From: Burhinus oedicnemus
Taxonomy: Eukaryota > Chordata > Aves > Charadriiformes > Burhinidae
Reading direction: 5' to 3'
Assembly (NCBI GenBank): GCA_008921705.1
Contig: VFFE01007078.1
Span: 629,714 to 693,713 of the forward strand
Length of the DNA stretch: 64,000 nt
In this document: positions 41,701 to 53,700 of the stretch, in pieces
Numbering within the stretch: position 1 is the stretch's first letter
Layout of the letters: the number at the start of each line of letters is the position of its first letter
Program-made: the position numbers and the translations under genes
The notes under the pieces: model-generated
Told to the model about the DNA's origin: nothing
The model's input: only the letters and a program-made list of their open reading frames with translations
Database searches by the model: none

Positions 41701-44700
41701 CAGAAGACTGCTGGCTCTCTGTAGTTGGCACTTACTCTCTATCAACAGAAGAACCTTCGGATAACATTGTTTAAAGTCAATATAGATAAAAGTACTCAGA
41801 ACTCTGCATTGTTTTATGAGCCTTTGAGAAATATCCAGGTAAAATGATATTAACTTAGCTTATTTAAATTTGTGAGTGAAAGATCCTTTTCAATAGGATG
41901 TAGAACACCTATTATTTGCCCTGAATTTTCTTCCTCTTACCGGGGGTACTGAAGATAACATATTCGAAACACTTACAAAAATTAGAAGCCTTAATTGAAA
42001 AACTTATTAAAACGCTGCTATAGGAAGGCCACATGATTCTTAGGAAGACATTATTTCATGATTCTGGGTCAAACCTGTACTTCCAAAATTAATGGAAGAA
42101 CATAAACCAATAAAACAACTGCATAATGGCAGACTTTACATTATGATCAAGCTACTGAGGCTTTACACAGCAGATTCTATCAAGCCTAAATTTATTGGTT
42201 TTTACACTTTCCCACTCTATCACTAAAATTGCGTTACGGTCAAAAGTCTGTAGCCTATAAATAACGTCAGTCAATTTGACTTGTCAATTTGACAGCTAAC
42301 GTTTTAAAATTCACTTTGTGGGACACTGAAGAATTAGTCAAACGTCTCTAACACCTCAAAACCTTTCTGTGCAAACAAGAGCTGGGAAACATCACCTCAG
42401 ATGCAAATGGAGTGCAAAGCAGAGCGTAGCATAAAGCACACAGGACTCTCTTTGCCAGCTCGGCTTGGTGGATTGTTATGCTGTCAGTTACACAGCTAAG
42501 GCTATCTGCAGCTCTGCTTCTTATCAAGGGTAAGAAATGTAAGCCACTGTGCTTAGATCTGGTTTTGAGACCACTTGTCAACTGGTAACATCACTTTTTC
42601 ATTAACTTCCAGGAAAAGTATTTATCGTCTTAAAATAGAAAATATTACCAGCCTGTTTTAAAGTTCTGACTGTCAAACTTTGTAACCCACCTTTCTAGAT
42701 GGTCTGTTGCTCTTCCTCTGACTGTATGTAGAAACACACTGATCTCTGAGTCTCACAGCAACAGGACAGAATGCTAAAACCTGAATTTGCTGACTTTTAG
42801 CATTTTAAGACTTTACATATTGAAGCAGTTGAATTTATTAAACATTAGGAAGCCAGAGAATTCTGACTTCACCCACTTTAGGTACTCAAAAAGCCATACC
42901 TATTTCTTGTTCTTTTCTTGACGTTGTTTTTCCCCCAATTGCTAGAGTCCCTATTTCTATTCCCAAAACAATTTGTTTAGCAAAAGAATTGTAACGTGTC
43001 TTCTTAGGACTTTTATTTCAAAGAAAATTTCCTCAGACCCACTGAAAAAAAAACCCTAACAAAAGTACACCCCTAAAATGAATGATACAGCAAGTCAGAT
43101 GAAGAAATCAGAATAATGTCTCAAGAATCATCCAGAAAGCACACTTTTTTTCCCCAAACATCGAAACAGTAGCATACCAAATCCTATGAAAGAATATTAT
43201 GAAGTCAAGGAAATTAAATTAGCCTTGTTGCCAATTTGAAATATAAAGAAAATGGAGTTACAATCCCCATTCTACACTTTTGTGTAAGGAATGCCTTACC
43301 TGGCATTCCATGGATAAGGTCTCCACACAACACAAAGAACTTGGGTTTAGGGTTTAGTTTGTTAATGGCCTGCACTGCTTGCTCTGCTAATTTGATTTCT
43401 TCTCCCCATTCATCATCTCCATTGTTAGTGTCTCCAACTGCCCAAGCTTTCATCAGTCCAAACTGAGGATCTGCTCCTTGGATGAAGTAGAAGGGCCCCT
43501 TCCATGGGTACTCATCATCTAAGAAGAAAAAAAGGGGGGGNNNNNNNNNNNNNNNNNNNNTTAAGCACTAGAGAAACTTATAATGAGAATGAAAGTTTCC
43601 ATGCATCATTAAATTGGTTGCTTTTCACCTAAGTTAGTAAGTTGAAGCCACTTTGATGAAAGTACAGAATTCTGTAGTCATTCATATAAGACAAATACAA
43701 AGCCAGAAGTACATGTTCCTCTAATGGGTAGCTGCAATAAATGAAAGTATATTAATCTAATTATACCACACAGTGATTACAGACTGCTTAAAGGAAAAGT
43801 ATGTGAAGAATTCAGCAAATAGTGCTGGAAATTACAAGACTACAACATAGCACAAGTGTATAACATTAGATTTCAGTCAATTCTTTTAAGAGTCCAATTA
43901 TTGCTTCTTTAATTAACATACACAATACATTTCAGATTTTATGGTTCCAGTAGACTTGTCCTTAATAATTTAAGGAGTTAGATGTTTTTGTTCTTACACT
44001 TTCAGAAAGAAGTTGGATGTAGCACTTTCTTTGGAGTTAGAACTGAAGCCACTCAACAGGACTAGAGTCAGCAAACATGAAATCCAGCAATATTAAAATT
44101 AGCAGCAACAATGAAAATCCTAATTTAGAACTGTCACAACAGCTCCCAATACCTATGATAAAAAGGTGAGAACTCAGAAACAAACTTCCATTGGTAGAGT
44201 CAGTACAGACGGAGGGTACAACAGAATTTGTAGTGCTACAATTGTCTTGTATACTTGTTTCTCTGATATTATAATAACAAGTACCACAAAAGAAGCATGA
44301 TTCGTAAGACTACAAGCACGTTAAGAAGAAAAAAAAAAATCTCAACATTGGACAAATAAAGCAACAGTTGGCTATAAATCAAAAACAAAAATGGGTATCC
44401 TGTTTCCTAGACTTACATCTCAAGTTGAAATTAAAGTACAAACACGAGTATACTGTGGCTTCTCCAGCTGTCTAAATGCATTCATTCGCAACCTGAATAT
44501 TTGAGTTTCGATAGCTGTATTTGGCTTAATACCTTTATTGTTACTGGGGTTTTTTTAAACCGCATTTAAACTGTTAAAAACTCACTGACATCAATCTATT
44601 GTTGAATCTAAGAAAAACAATACAGCAAATTATTTCAAATTAAAATATAATCCGTAAATATACTCTCATATTATGTCAGTCTGATCTGAAATACAGTTTG

Positions 44701-47700
44701 AAGCAAAACTAATCTTCCAATAACAGTACATAAGCAAGTAGCATGCCTACCACATGGATTTACTTTTGGTTTTCTTTCATGTCATCTAGAACTGGAGCTT
44801 CTTACTTTGCAAGAAGGGGAGTATGTTTCTTTCAAGGAAGGTTAGAAAACAGAGGTCAGAATTCATCTCTTGCACCATGGATATGGATAGGCTGGGGTGG
44901 GGGAGAAGGAATGTGGGCAACTCCCGAAATCCTCTTATAATTGTCATCCGTTGCTATGGCATCAGATCATTTTGCCAAATGTGAGCTTCTACATTTTACT
45001 TTAAGTAACATTTAATTTCTAAACAAATTTATTTGTAGCCTGTTAATTCATACCAGCATTGCCTTGTTCTAAATAATAATCACGTATTTTATAGGTAGAA
45101 ACTTTTAGCCCTTCATTAGCTTTTAATTCTGAAATGCAATTAGCTTTTCCAAATACATAACTTACTCAAAGAAGTGAAATGATCCTTCTATCCATGAGTC
45201 TGCAATAGAAGCCTTATGGAACCAGCCAAATGACACAAAGTAATTCAGGTTTTTATTTTATGTCTTGCATGGCAAAACATAACTGCCACAAAAAACAGCT
45301 TACATGCTGCATCAAAGGCATAGTTTGTGCTGAGAAGTCTAGTTTTTATAAGTGAAAAGCTATAGAACAAACACAGTTAAGGAAGCTTGCATCAGAAATC
45401 CTCTATGACCTATACAAAATAAAACCGAAAAAAGGGAAAGTCTGAAACAGGAACTTGTTTTGGAGGCGTGGCACAATCCTCAAACTCATTAAATGAGAAA
45501 AAGCTCAACTCTTTGAACAATGTGGCAGGATTTTTAACACCTGTCCCTTTTCCAGCAACTCGGTAGACAGTATTGATAACCAATGCTGAGCAAAATCTAC
45601 TTGCTTTGTATTGATTAATCTGAAGTCAGTAATTTTTAGCCTAGTAGCTTAAGTAAAATATAGAGACATTTATCTATTTAATTTTTACAGGAAATACTTA
45701 GAAAGACAGCTAGTCTTTGTTTTAAAAGGCTGTGTTTCAATTACGGACATACTGTGTTTCCCTCTCCAGAGCCACAGGCAGCAGGAGCACCGGCAGCAGG
45801 CCCGGCAGCTTCAGGCAGGCTGGCTGGCACGCGCAGCAGGACCGGACCAGGACCCAGCTAACAAGGAGCTTCACATACAATGCGTGAACAGAGAGAAGTC
45901 TGGCAAGCAGACAGAGCACACTGTCAGGGAGCATGCAGAGCTGGCGCAAAACAGGTTGCAAGGCCAGACCAGGGGCTATTGAATACATGCTTCAGGGATA
46001 TTTTTTCCTCCTGCCTTATATTCATGCCAATACAGTAGCTCTCTAGGTTTAAGTACCTGAACGGTTCCAAGACTGTGCGCAGATGCTCCGGTTTGAGTGG
46101 GTGAGTGACGGTCACGTGAGGCAGAGAGAGAGACACTAAGATGAATTTGAAAAGCGAAGTTCAGTACACAGACAGAATCAAGAAGTGGCAGAAGAAAGGA
46201 GAAACAGAAGATGCAGGGGTGGAGGTGAAGAAGAGTGGGGAGAAAAGGAAAGAGATAGGAGGTGAAAAGAAAAAGGAACTGAAAATGATGCAGAGGTATA
46301 TGCTATATTCTCCTGTAGGGAAGAAAAACATAAAATGAAGAAAGTGAAGCAGGGACAACAGAAAAGATCCAGGAATCAGGGCTACGTAAATAACATTTAC
46401 TGAAAATGTTAGTTTAATTAACTGGTCTTAGTCAAATAACTCGGTCAACAACTATTTTTGTGGTATTTGGTAATTTATCAAATAAGTACAAAAAATAACA
46501 GTAAGGTTGAACAAATATTTTCTACCTCTGTCTTGTTATTTGATCACTCCATCTAGAAACTCTATTTTAAAAAAATAAACCTAGTACTTAAGCTAACGGA
46601 ATTTGGTTTTTTACTTGTCAAGTGGTACTTACTGATTCAGTTTAGTACTTACTGATTTTGTTCCCCATGAAACAAAAGGATATATGGGAATAAAATAATA
46701 TATGGACACTCAATTTAAACTTACAACTTAAGTTTATCAGGAATGTGCTTCAATTACTATGAAGTACTATAAATAAAAGCAGAATATCATGAAGAGAGTT
46801 GTATTGGTACATCACCGCTGGTGCAAACTTGTACCTGCACCAACTCTTAAGCCTGTTCTGAATTCAGCTCATCCAGGAAATAATTCTTAATTGCCCTCAC
46901 AGGTCTGTCTGCAGAGGAGTTCATGACAGTTTTTCCTTATCTGTGCAAGGCATAACAACAATCCAGCTGAAGTTTAAAGTGTTGCAACTAGTGCAATTTG
47001 GCTAATTTTGTGTAAAACTTCAGGAGCACGCCTGCATGAGTGCTGTCAACAGATCAATATGGTAAGAGGGTAGTGATGAGAAACAGAATGTAAAAGCATC
47101 TTCCACTACCACAGATGGATCCAGAAGTCTTCTGACTAACAATGAAATGATTTATCACTGGACTGTGTTCAGATTATTATTAACAAAACTTCTGTACCCT
47201 ACTTTTTTTTCCTTACCAGCTGCTTGTTAGCACCCTCAAGCAGAACAGGTACCGTAAGCCGTACAAATGAACCTCGTCTGCTTAAGCAGTAAGTCAGGCA
47301 TCACAAAAAAAATTGTTTGAACCACTTTTTTGGACTTTGCACTGAATCACAAGAGTGCTCAGACAAATCATTCTGTTGCTATGCTAGGGGAATGCCAAAG
47401 TCTGACAGAGGGTTAGTAACAAACAGCATTGGGCAGAAGTGGTGGGAGGGGGAACAGCTGTTTTTGCAGTGATCATCTAGTTATGATCCAGGTCCTAGAT
47501 GTTACTCCATAAGGTTTCAATTAAATAGCACGTACAGTTGCTTCCTTCCCTTCAAACATAGCAAGCAATGACTTTGATGGGAATGACATCAAAAACGTCC
47601 TTCTTGCTAGCAGTTTCAATTTTCAAGCCTTTAGATGAGCTATGTAGTTGTATTAGACAAAGTGCATGCTAGGTAAAGCAACAGAAGATTAGGATTCAAT

Positions 47701-50700
47701 TAATAAACAATTTTTTCTGTTTTCTCCCTTGCATCGCAAAATTGAGCAGAGCTGAGAACGCCTGCAGATTGGCTCTTCATCCCTATGGGTACAGAGGCTG
47801 TTTGCAACTTTCTGAATTTATCACAGCAGTAAGAAAATGCAATTGCCAGACAAAAGTCAGCAGATTTCTCAGATAACTGATGTGCATGCGGTTTCCATTT
47901 CTGAAGGACAAATAATGTCTGTGGAGCTGCTCTTACACATTGAGCCACGCAAAACTCCTATTCCAAATCTGTTTTGTTCTCAGGCCTTCTTAAGAGATGC
48001 ACAGCTGATTGCCACGAAAGAAGTCCAACTTCAGAACGTGTTGTTATGCCTCACTTTCAATAGCTTCCCACTCTTTTTCTGCTCCCATGCATGCCAAAGT
48101 ATGGAGAGAGGATCAATGAAATGTATTTTTAGTAGCATAGGCTGAAAAATGGTGCCAGCTTCTAATTTTATCTAAGGATTAATTCTGTGAAGGGCCAAAG
48201 TAGTCAGCAGCAATTCAGAAGAGAAAACCTCAGCCGTGTATTGTGACCATACACAAAAAGCATTTCAAGGACCTAGGTGGGATTTAAGCTGAACCTCACC
48301 ATTTCTGGAGGACAATAGTTAGTATCTTGCCATGCCTTTATTTCTTCCCCTTTTGTTTTTCCTAATTTCTCCTCCCTTTTCTTCCCTCCTCTCCAAGGAC
48401 CACAAACAGACATACACAGAGATTGCTCATATAAACCACTGCAAGCTGGCCTCTGACAGCCACATTGTACTGGTGGGATTTCCAGTATTACCCTGGTGGG
48501 ATTTTTTCTTAAAAGTACATCAGTTGGTTTCAACAGTACATTGGTTTTCTTCTTCCTCTACACTCTATGGCATTTCATGGGAACAAATTAGTTATGAAAA
48601 GTTCCTCCTGTCCGTAGTCTCTCTATAGACACTATTGTATCAGAGGAGAACAGACGTGGACACACGCCTAGTGCTTGCTCAGTATACCACGAGCAGTAAT
48701 AAATATGAAAAATGCCCTCGTTCTCATGTCGGGTTTGCCAGGGGAATTAATTTCACTTCTCTGAAAGATCACAAAATAGCAGAAATAACATGGTTCCCTG
48801 CCCTGAGCTCTCTCTGCCTATAAAGTGTGCTTGTGACTCTTTTTCTAGGTAAAACTGGACAAGAACCACAACCTTGGTTTTCTAAAGAAGCTATAGGCAG
48901 GAAGGAAAACAGAATCTTTCAAGTGAAGGCAGTATTCATATATCATAAACAATACAAAAGGCAAAAACTTTTTCCTTGCAATTGTTTTGCAGTTTTCCTT
49001 TGGAGGAATTTGTTTTCATTCCTCTCAGTCCTGAAATAGCTTGAAAAACAATAAAGGACTTGCACTAAATCCTTAATAATTCCTTGTTTAACATTAAAAC
49101 ATTATCAATGGTTATGGCTTCAAAAACACCATTGTTATTGTCTGTATGTGCAAATAGAAAAGATCTCAATCTAATGAAATATGCACTTTTCAACTATATT
49201 CTTCCTGTATACCTGAGAGACTACCAAAGATAGAACTATTGAAGGTTCTGCCGAATGACCAAGGCAACCTATTATGGAAGACACAATTTTATGCATCAGG
49301 GAAAAAACCCTTCAAAACAGGTATCAAAATACATTTTTCAGAGAGAAAATAAAACCTTTTAGAAGAGTAATTACTGTAGAAATGATGTACAGTGAGCCCG
49401 AACTACAGAGATAATGCTTGCAGAAACACTAACTGACAGAATATAGTTTCTCAAATAAATTAGGCAGTGCTACTATTTTTAAAAGATATACTTTTAAACT
49501 TCTTAGATAACTATCAAGGTAGGAGATGCCCCCTCAGATACAGTTTATTTGTACTGAGGGCTACAGAATGCTAAACTCTAGTCATGCCTTCATGCCTACC
49601 CCCAAATTTAACATGTAAACTCATTACAGAAACTTTACAGCCCAAGCCTGTAGGTGTGAAGGGGGGTGGCTTGCATAATGACAAGGTGAAGTCACAGAAA
49701 GTTGCTCAAAACCCACGTAAAAATTTGCCTAATTCATGTGAGAGTTGGAGACAGTATCGGGAATGGAATATGCTAGCTGGGAAGCAGTTCTGATCCGTGC
49801 TCAAAAATATTACTGTTGAAGAGCCAAGATCCACCACTCATGTGAAAGCAAGAAAAAATAAGAAATCAACTGTGGTTTTATTTAATTTTAAAGGAAGGCA
49901 AATTATATGTAATTATGATGCTTTTAAAAAGTGCAAAAATCCTTGAAGGCAGCATGGAAACTATTCAAAGACACTGTCCTAGAGGCTCAGACCATATGCA
50001 CAGCATTTACTAAGAACTTCAGAAAGACCGAGAAGAACCCAGACTGACTAAACATCATAAACAGCAGCCATAAGGATGCTAGTAAGAGTGGGACAGCATC
50101 CTTCAAAAAGCAAAAGCATCCAAATAAAGGAAACGGGAAAGATTTTATATGCTGGAAGGTTAGACACAAAAGTCCAAGAAGCCAAGCTAAAAAAAGTGAA
50201 GAACAATTTGAAATAGCATAAATCTGAAAACTAATAAAGCCCTTTTTCGAGGCATTAGGAGCAGGTAGCCTGCCAGACACTCACCAAGATGACATGAGAC
50301 ATGCCAGATGCGCTCAAAGATAAAGGCAGAGCAGTAAAACAATGTAAATTTTTGTATTCACATTTATTGTGAAGGAACTTGTGAAGATCTAATGCCAGAA
50401 TTCTTCCTTACAAACAGTGCATCAGATCTGTATCAAAATACCAGTAGATGATTCAACAAATAGACATGAACAATAACAAACCACTCAGATTAGGTGGCAT
50501 CCACACAAGAACTCGAAAGTAAAAAACAGCTAACCCCTGGGGAGTGACTGCCTTTGCACCAGAGGACTAGGAAGACGGCCAGTATCACACCTACATTTAA
50601 ATGGGTTTCCTGAGCAATCTGGTTAACTACTGACTGTAAACCTGGCATCTGTACAGGCAAGTTAATGGAAACTGTAACAAAGACAGTAACTACTGCACTT

Positions 50701-53700
50701 ACTGGTTCTCCAGAAAGAGTAATCGACAGCTTTTACATGGACAAGGGAAATCCACTTGATACTGTCTCCGAGAGGTATCTGACAGTTACTCACCAAAGAC
50801 TCTTAAGGAACCAAGAGTCTTCGGTTGAAATATGAAAGAAAGTCCTTGCACGCATTAAAAAAATGGTAAGGAAAGAAAAGAAACGGACAAGACGCACAGA
50901 TCCCACCTGAATCTGTACTGGGACCTATACTGTTCAACGTATTCAAAACACTCTGTAACAGCAAACAGCAAGGAAGTGAAATATGCTAAAACCAAGCCAT
51001 TTGGCAGTTATGAAAATAAGGCCTGGTTGTGAAGAACTGGGGAGAGACTTCATGACACAGTGAGCATTTAAGAAAGCAGATGCAGAAAAGTGCAGGATAG
51101 TGCACAAGAAAAACACCACCAACTTCATATAAACAGTAACAGTTCTAGCAAGTGCTACAAAGAAAAGTCACCTCAACATTCAGTAATGGCAAAAAAGCAG
51201 AGATAGGAAAGGAACAGAGAACAGAGCAAAATAAAAAATATGAGAAGCAACTGAATAAACTGAAAGCGTTTGCAGAAGACTGGTGAGGGAGGCATGACAG
51301 AGGAACATAAAATCACACGTGGAACTGTGGACGTGAATATGCAATGCTGGTTATCTGCCTCTTCCAGATAAAAGTTTTGGAACCATCAGCTAAATCTAGC
51401 AAAAGACAGGTTCGAAACAGAGACACGTCTCAATGATTTAAGCTGATGGTACTATCACTTGTTTAGTGCTCTACGTACTTTCACAGAAATTCCTTGCACA
51501 GCCTGCTACTGGCATACTTGGGACAAAAAACACCACCCAAACCAAATCAAAAAACCCCGCAACTTTTTGGAAGAAGTAGTGAAGACAGAATTTACCCAAA
51601 CGTATGGTCCTGTTTCTTCACTAAAATACTAATAAAAGTAGTAGACATCTGAAGCATAGTTTCACATAGGTGGAAAAGACAGAGAATTTATTAAAAAAGT
51701 AAATCCAAAGCACACAGAGGTCTCTTGCCAATAAAGTAGGGTATTTATGCACCGTTTGCTACTATGCTCCATCGACTACACGGATAAATTAGATCCCTAA
51801 CCCTGAGCTTCTGATTCACACACGTCACATAACAAGAGTAGATGAGAGCAGGTTACAGGTATAACCTCCACATTATGTGAAAGCAGACTGAACAAATTAC
51901 TATTAGGGGACAGGGTGTGGAAGACTGATTTTGCAGAAAGGGTAGTAAGAAAAAAAGGAAATTAAGCTCTCAATGGTGGCTCTCAAATTTTAAAAGGAAA
52001 CAAGTGTGCCAAGCCATAGTGGTGGTAGTAAACGTTTCGTGTAGCTACCCGTTTAACAGGAGTGAACCCTAAAGGCTGACGAAAACAACAAAACACAGAT
52101 AACTGATTTTCATCTTAAACTGCAAGAAACTTTGTTTCAGTTTTATCAGCCCTTGGTTCTGTTTTTTTCCAATCATTTAGCTATTAAAAGGTTGCGTTGA
52201 ACTTTAGCCTCTTAAAAAAAAGCTAAGTAAATAATTAACAAAGAAACATCGTAGCTGAAGATGGTAGCTGGACTATAATAGCCTAAAAAATCCTGAAAAA
52301 TATTAAAAACCACCAGTTGGTAAGAAAGGTCTTAATTAATATTTAAAGAATATAAACCAAGGACACTTCAGGAGAAAGAAACACACCTGGATAACAGATA
52401 CCCAAATCACATTTTTTTCTTCCATGTTTAAGGCAATTTTCAAGAAGTACTTAAAGCTTTTGTTCAGAATTTTTTACACTGCCATTGAACACTTCTTTTG
52501 TTACAATTTCACTATACAGTTGATATAACTAGATGGCTCGTCTGCCATCTGTCCCCTCAACAAATGCTAGGCATTCTGTTCCAAACCAACCACACCATCT
52601 GCAATTAATAGGTTGCCAGAATGACTGTATACATATACTTCACATGCTCAGAGTTGGTGATTTTTCTTTATTTGGCAACAAGCAAAGCCAAATATTTCCA
52701 ATGAAACCCAAGAAAATACCACAAAATTGTTGGGATTGAATAGCATTGCCCACCTCACCAAACTAATACAATTTGTAATTTATAAACAAATACAAGGAAA
52801 TAGAATACCGTACACGTGTAGCAACAGGAAAAGATTTCTTAACACAGAGCTAGTTATGCACCCGAAAAACCTAGGCACACTGCAGAACCTCCACCCTTGG
52901 GAGAATTTTACAAACAGGTGAGATACACCTGGATGTTCAACATACTGTTCTGTTGGTGCAGCCACGAGAACCACCTTTGGCTGGGCAGCGGCCCCGTTTC
53001 CTTGTTCAGCCGGGAGGAGGTCAGTCTGGAAGCACGTCTCCTGCGGAGCCGACCTACGCTCGGGCCCTACCAGCCGAGGGGGCTAACAGTGCTGCCTCCG
53101 CACAGCGGGGACGCGCCTGGGGGGGAACTAGCCGCTGACCTCCACCCGAGAGAGGCTGAAGCACCTTGAACAAACCGGGATCTTATCTATTTGCATCCGT
53201 TATGGGACACTGCCTTTCGTTTAAGTAACGTAAACAATGAGCTACCTGTAACCTGTTAGGTTACCCCGACAGGTACAAACACATAACAGCATAGTGCCGG
53301 CACCAACAGTTTCACAAGCTACGGAGATGAGGTTTAGCAGGACTGACGAGCATTTTAAAACGAATCTGGTGTTGGACACCGCTGGCTTCTTCTCCACGGG
53401 AGCCGCAGCCACCCGCGCTGCGGACGGGCGGCGGGCAGGACCGCGGGGGCAAACGCTTCAAGGCGCCGCTGCTCCCCAGCTAACGCGGGAACAAACTTCG
53501 GAGGCTTCAGGCGCGCCCCGGCAGCGCAGGAGGGCAGCGAGCTGCCACAGCTCCGCGTTCAGCCGAGCTCCCGCCGCCCGGCAGCGGCACGCCGAGTGCC
53601 GCCTGCTCCCCCGAGCAGGGGGGCTCCCTATCACGGGCTTCCTGGCTGTCAGCAGACGGCCCGGGGCCCTGTCCCAGCCCCTCCGAACGCCTGCCCTCCG

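Larger units (their letters stand above)
22950..43299 (-). other. CPPED1: CPPED1 intron 2
   Basis: The largest intron (20.35 kb, phase 1, GT-AG). It contains an 11-bp hairpin near exon 3 (23123-23148), a purine tandem repeat (25373-25420), an unidentified open frame (28306-28602), a possible MIR-like SINE (29865-29930), a structured repeat cluster (30500-30570), a microsatellite (36427-36446), a decayed sense CR1 ORF2 copy (37480-38780) and two CR1 tails (40790-40870, 41321-41400). A more GC-rich, CpG-poor stretch at 33450-33640 is unassigned. The rest is ordinary AT-rich intron. Confidence 0.9.

Noticed and set aside
46141..46338. Lys/Glu-rich 65-codon frame
   Set aside because: Product of a polypurine tract. 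Such tracts encode K/E/R/G strings in any frame.
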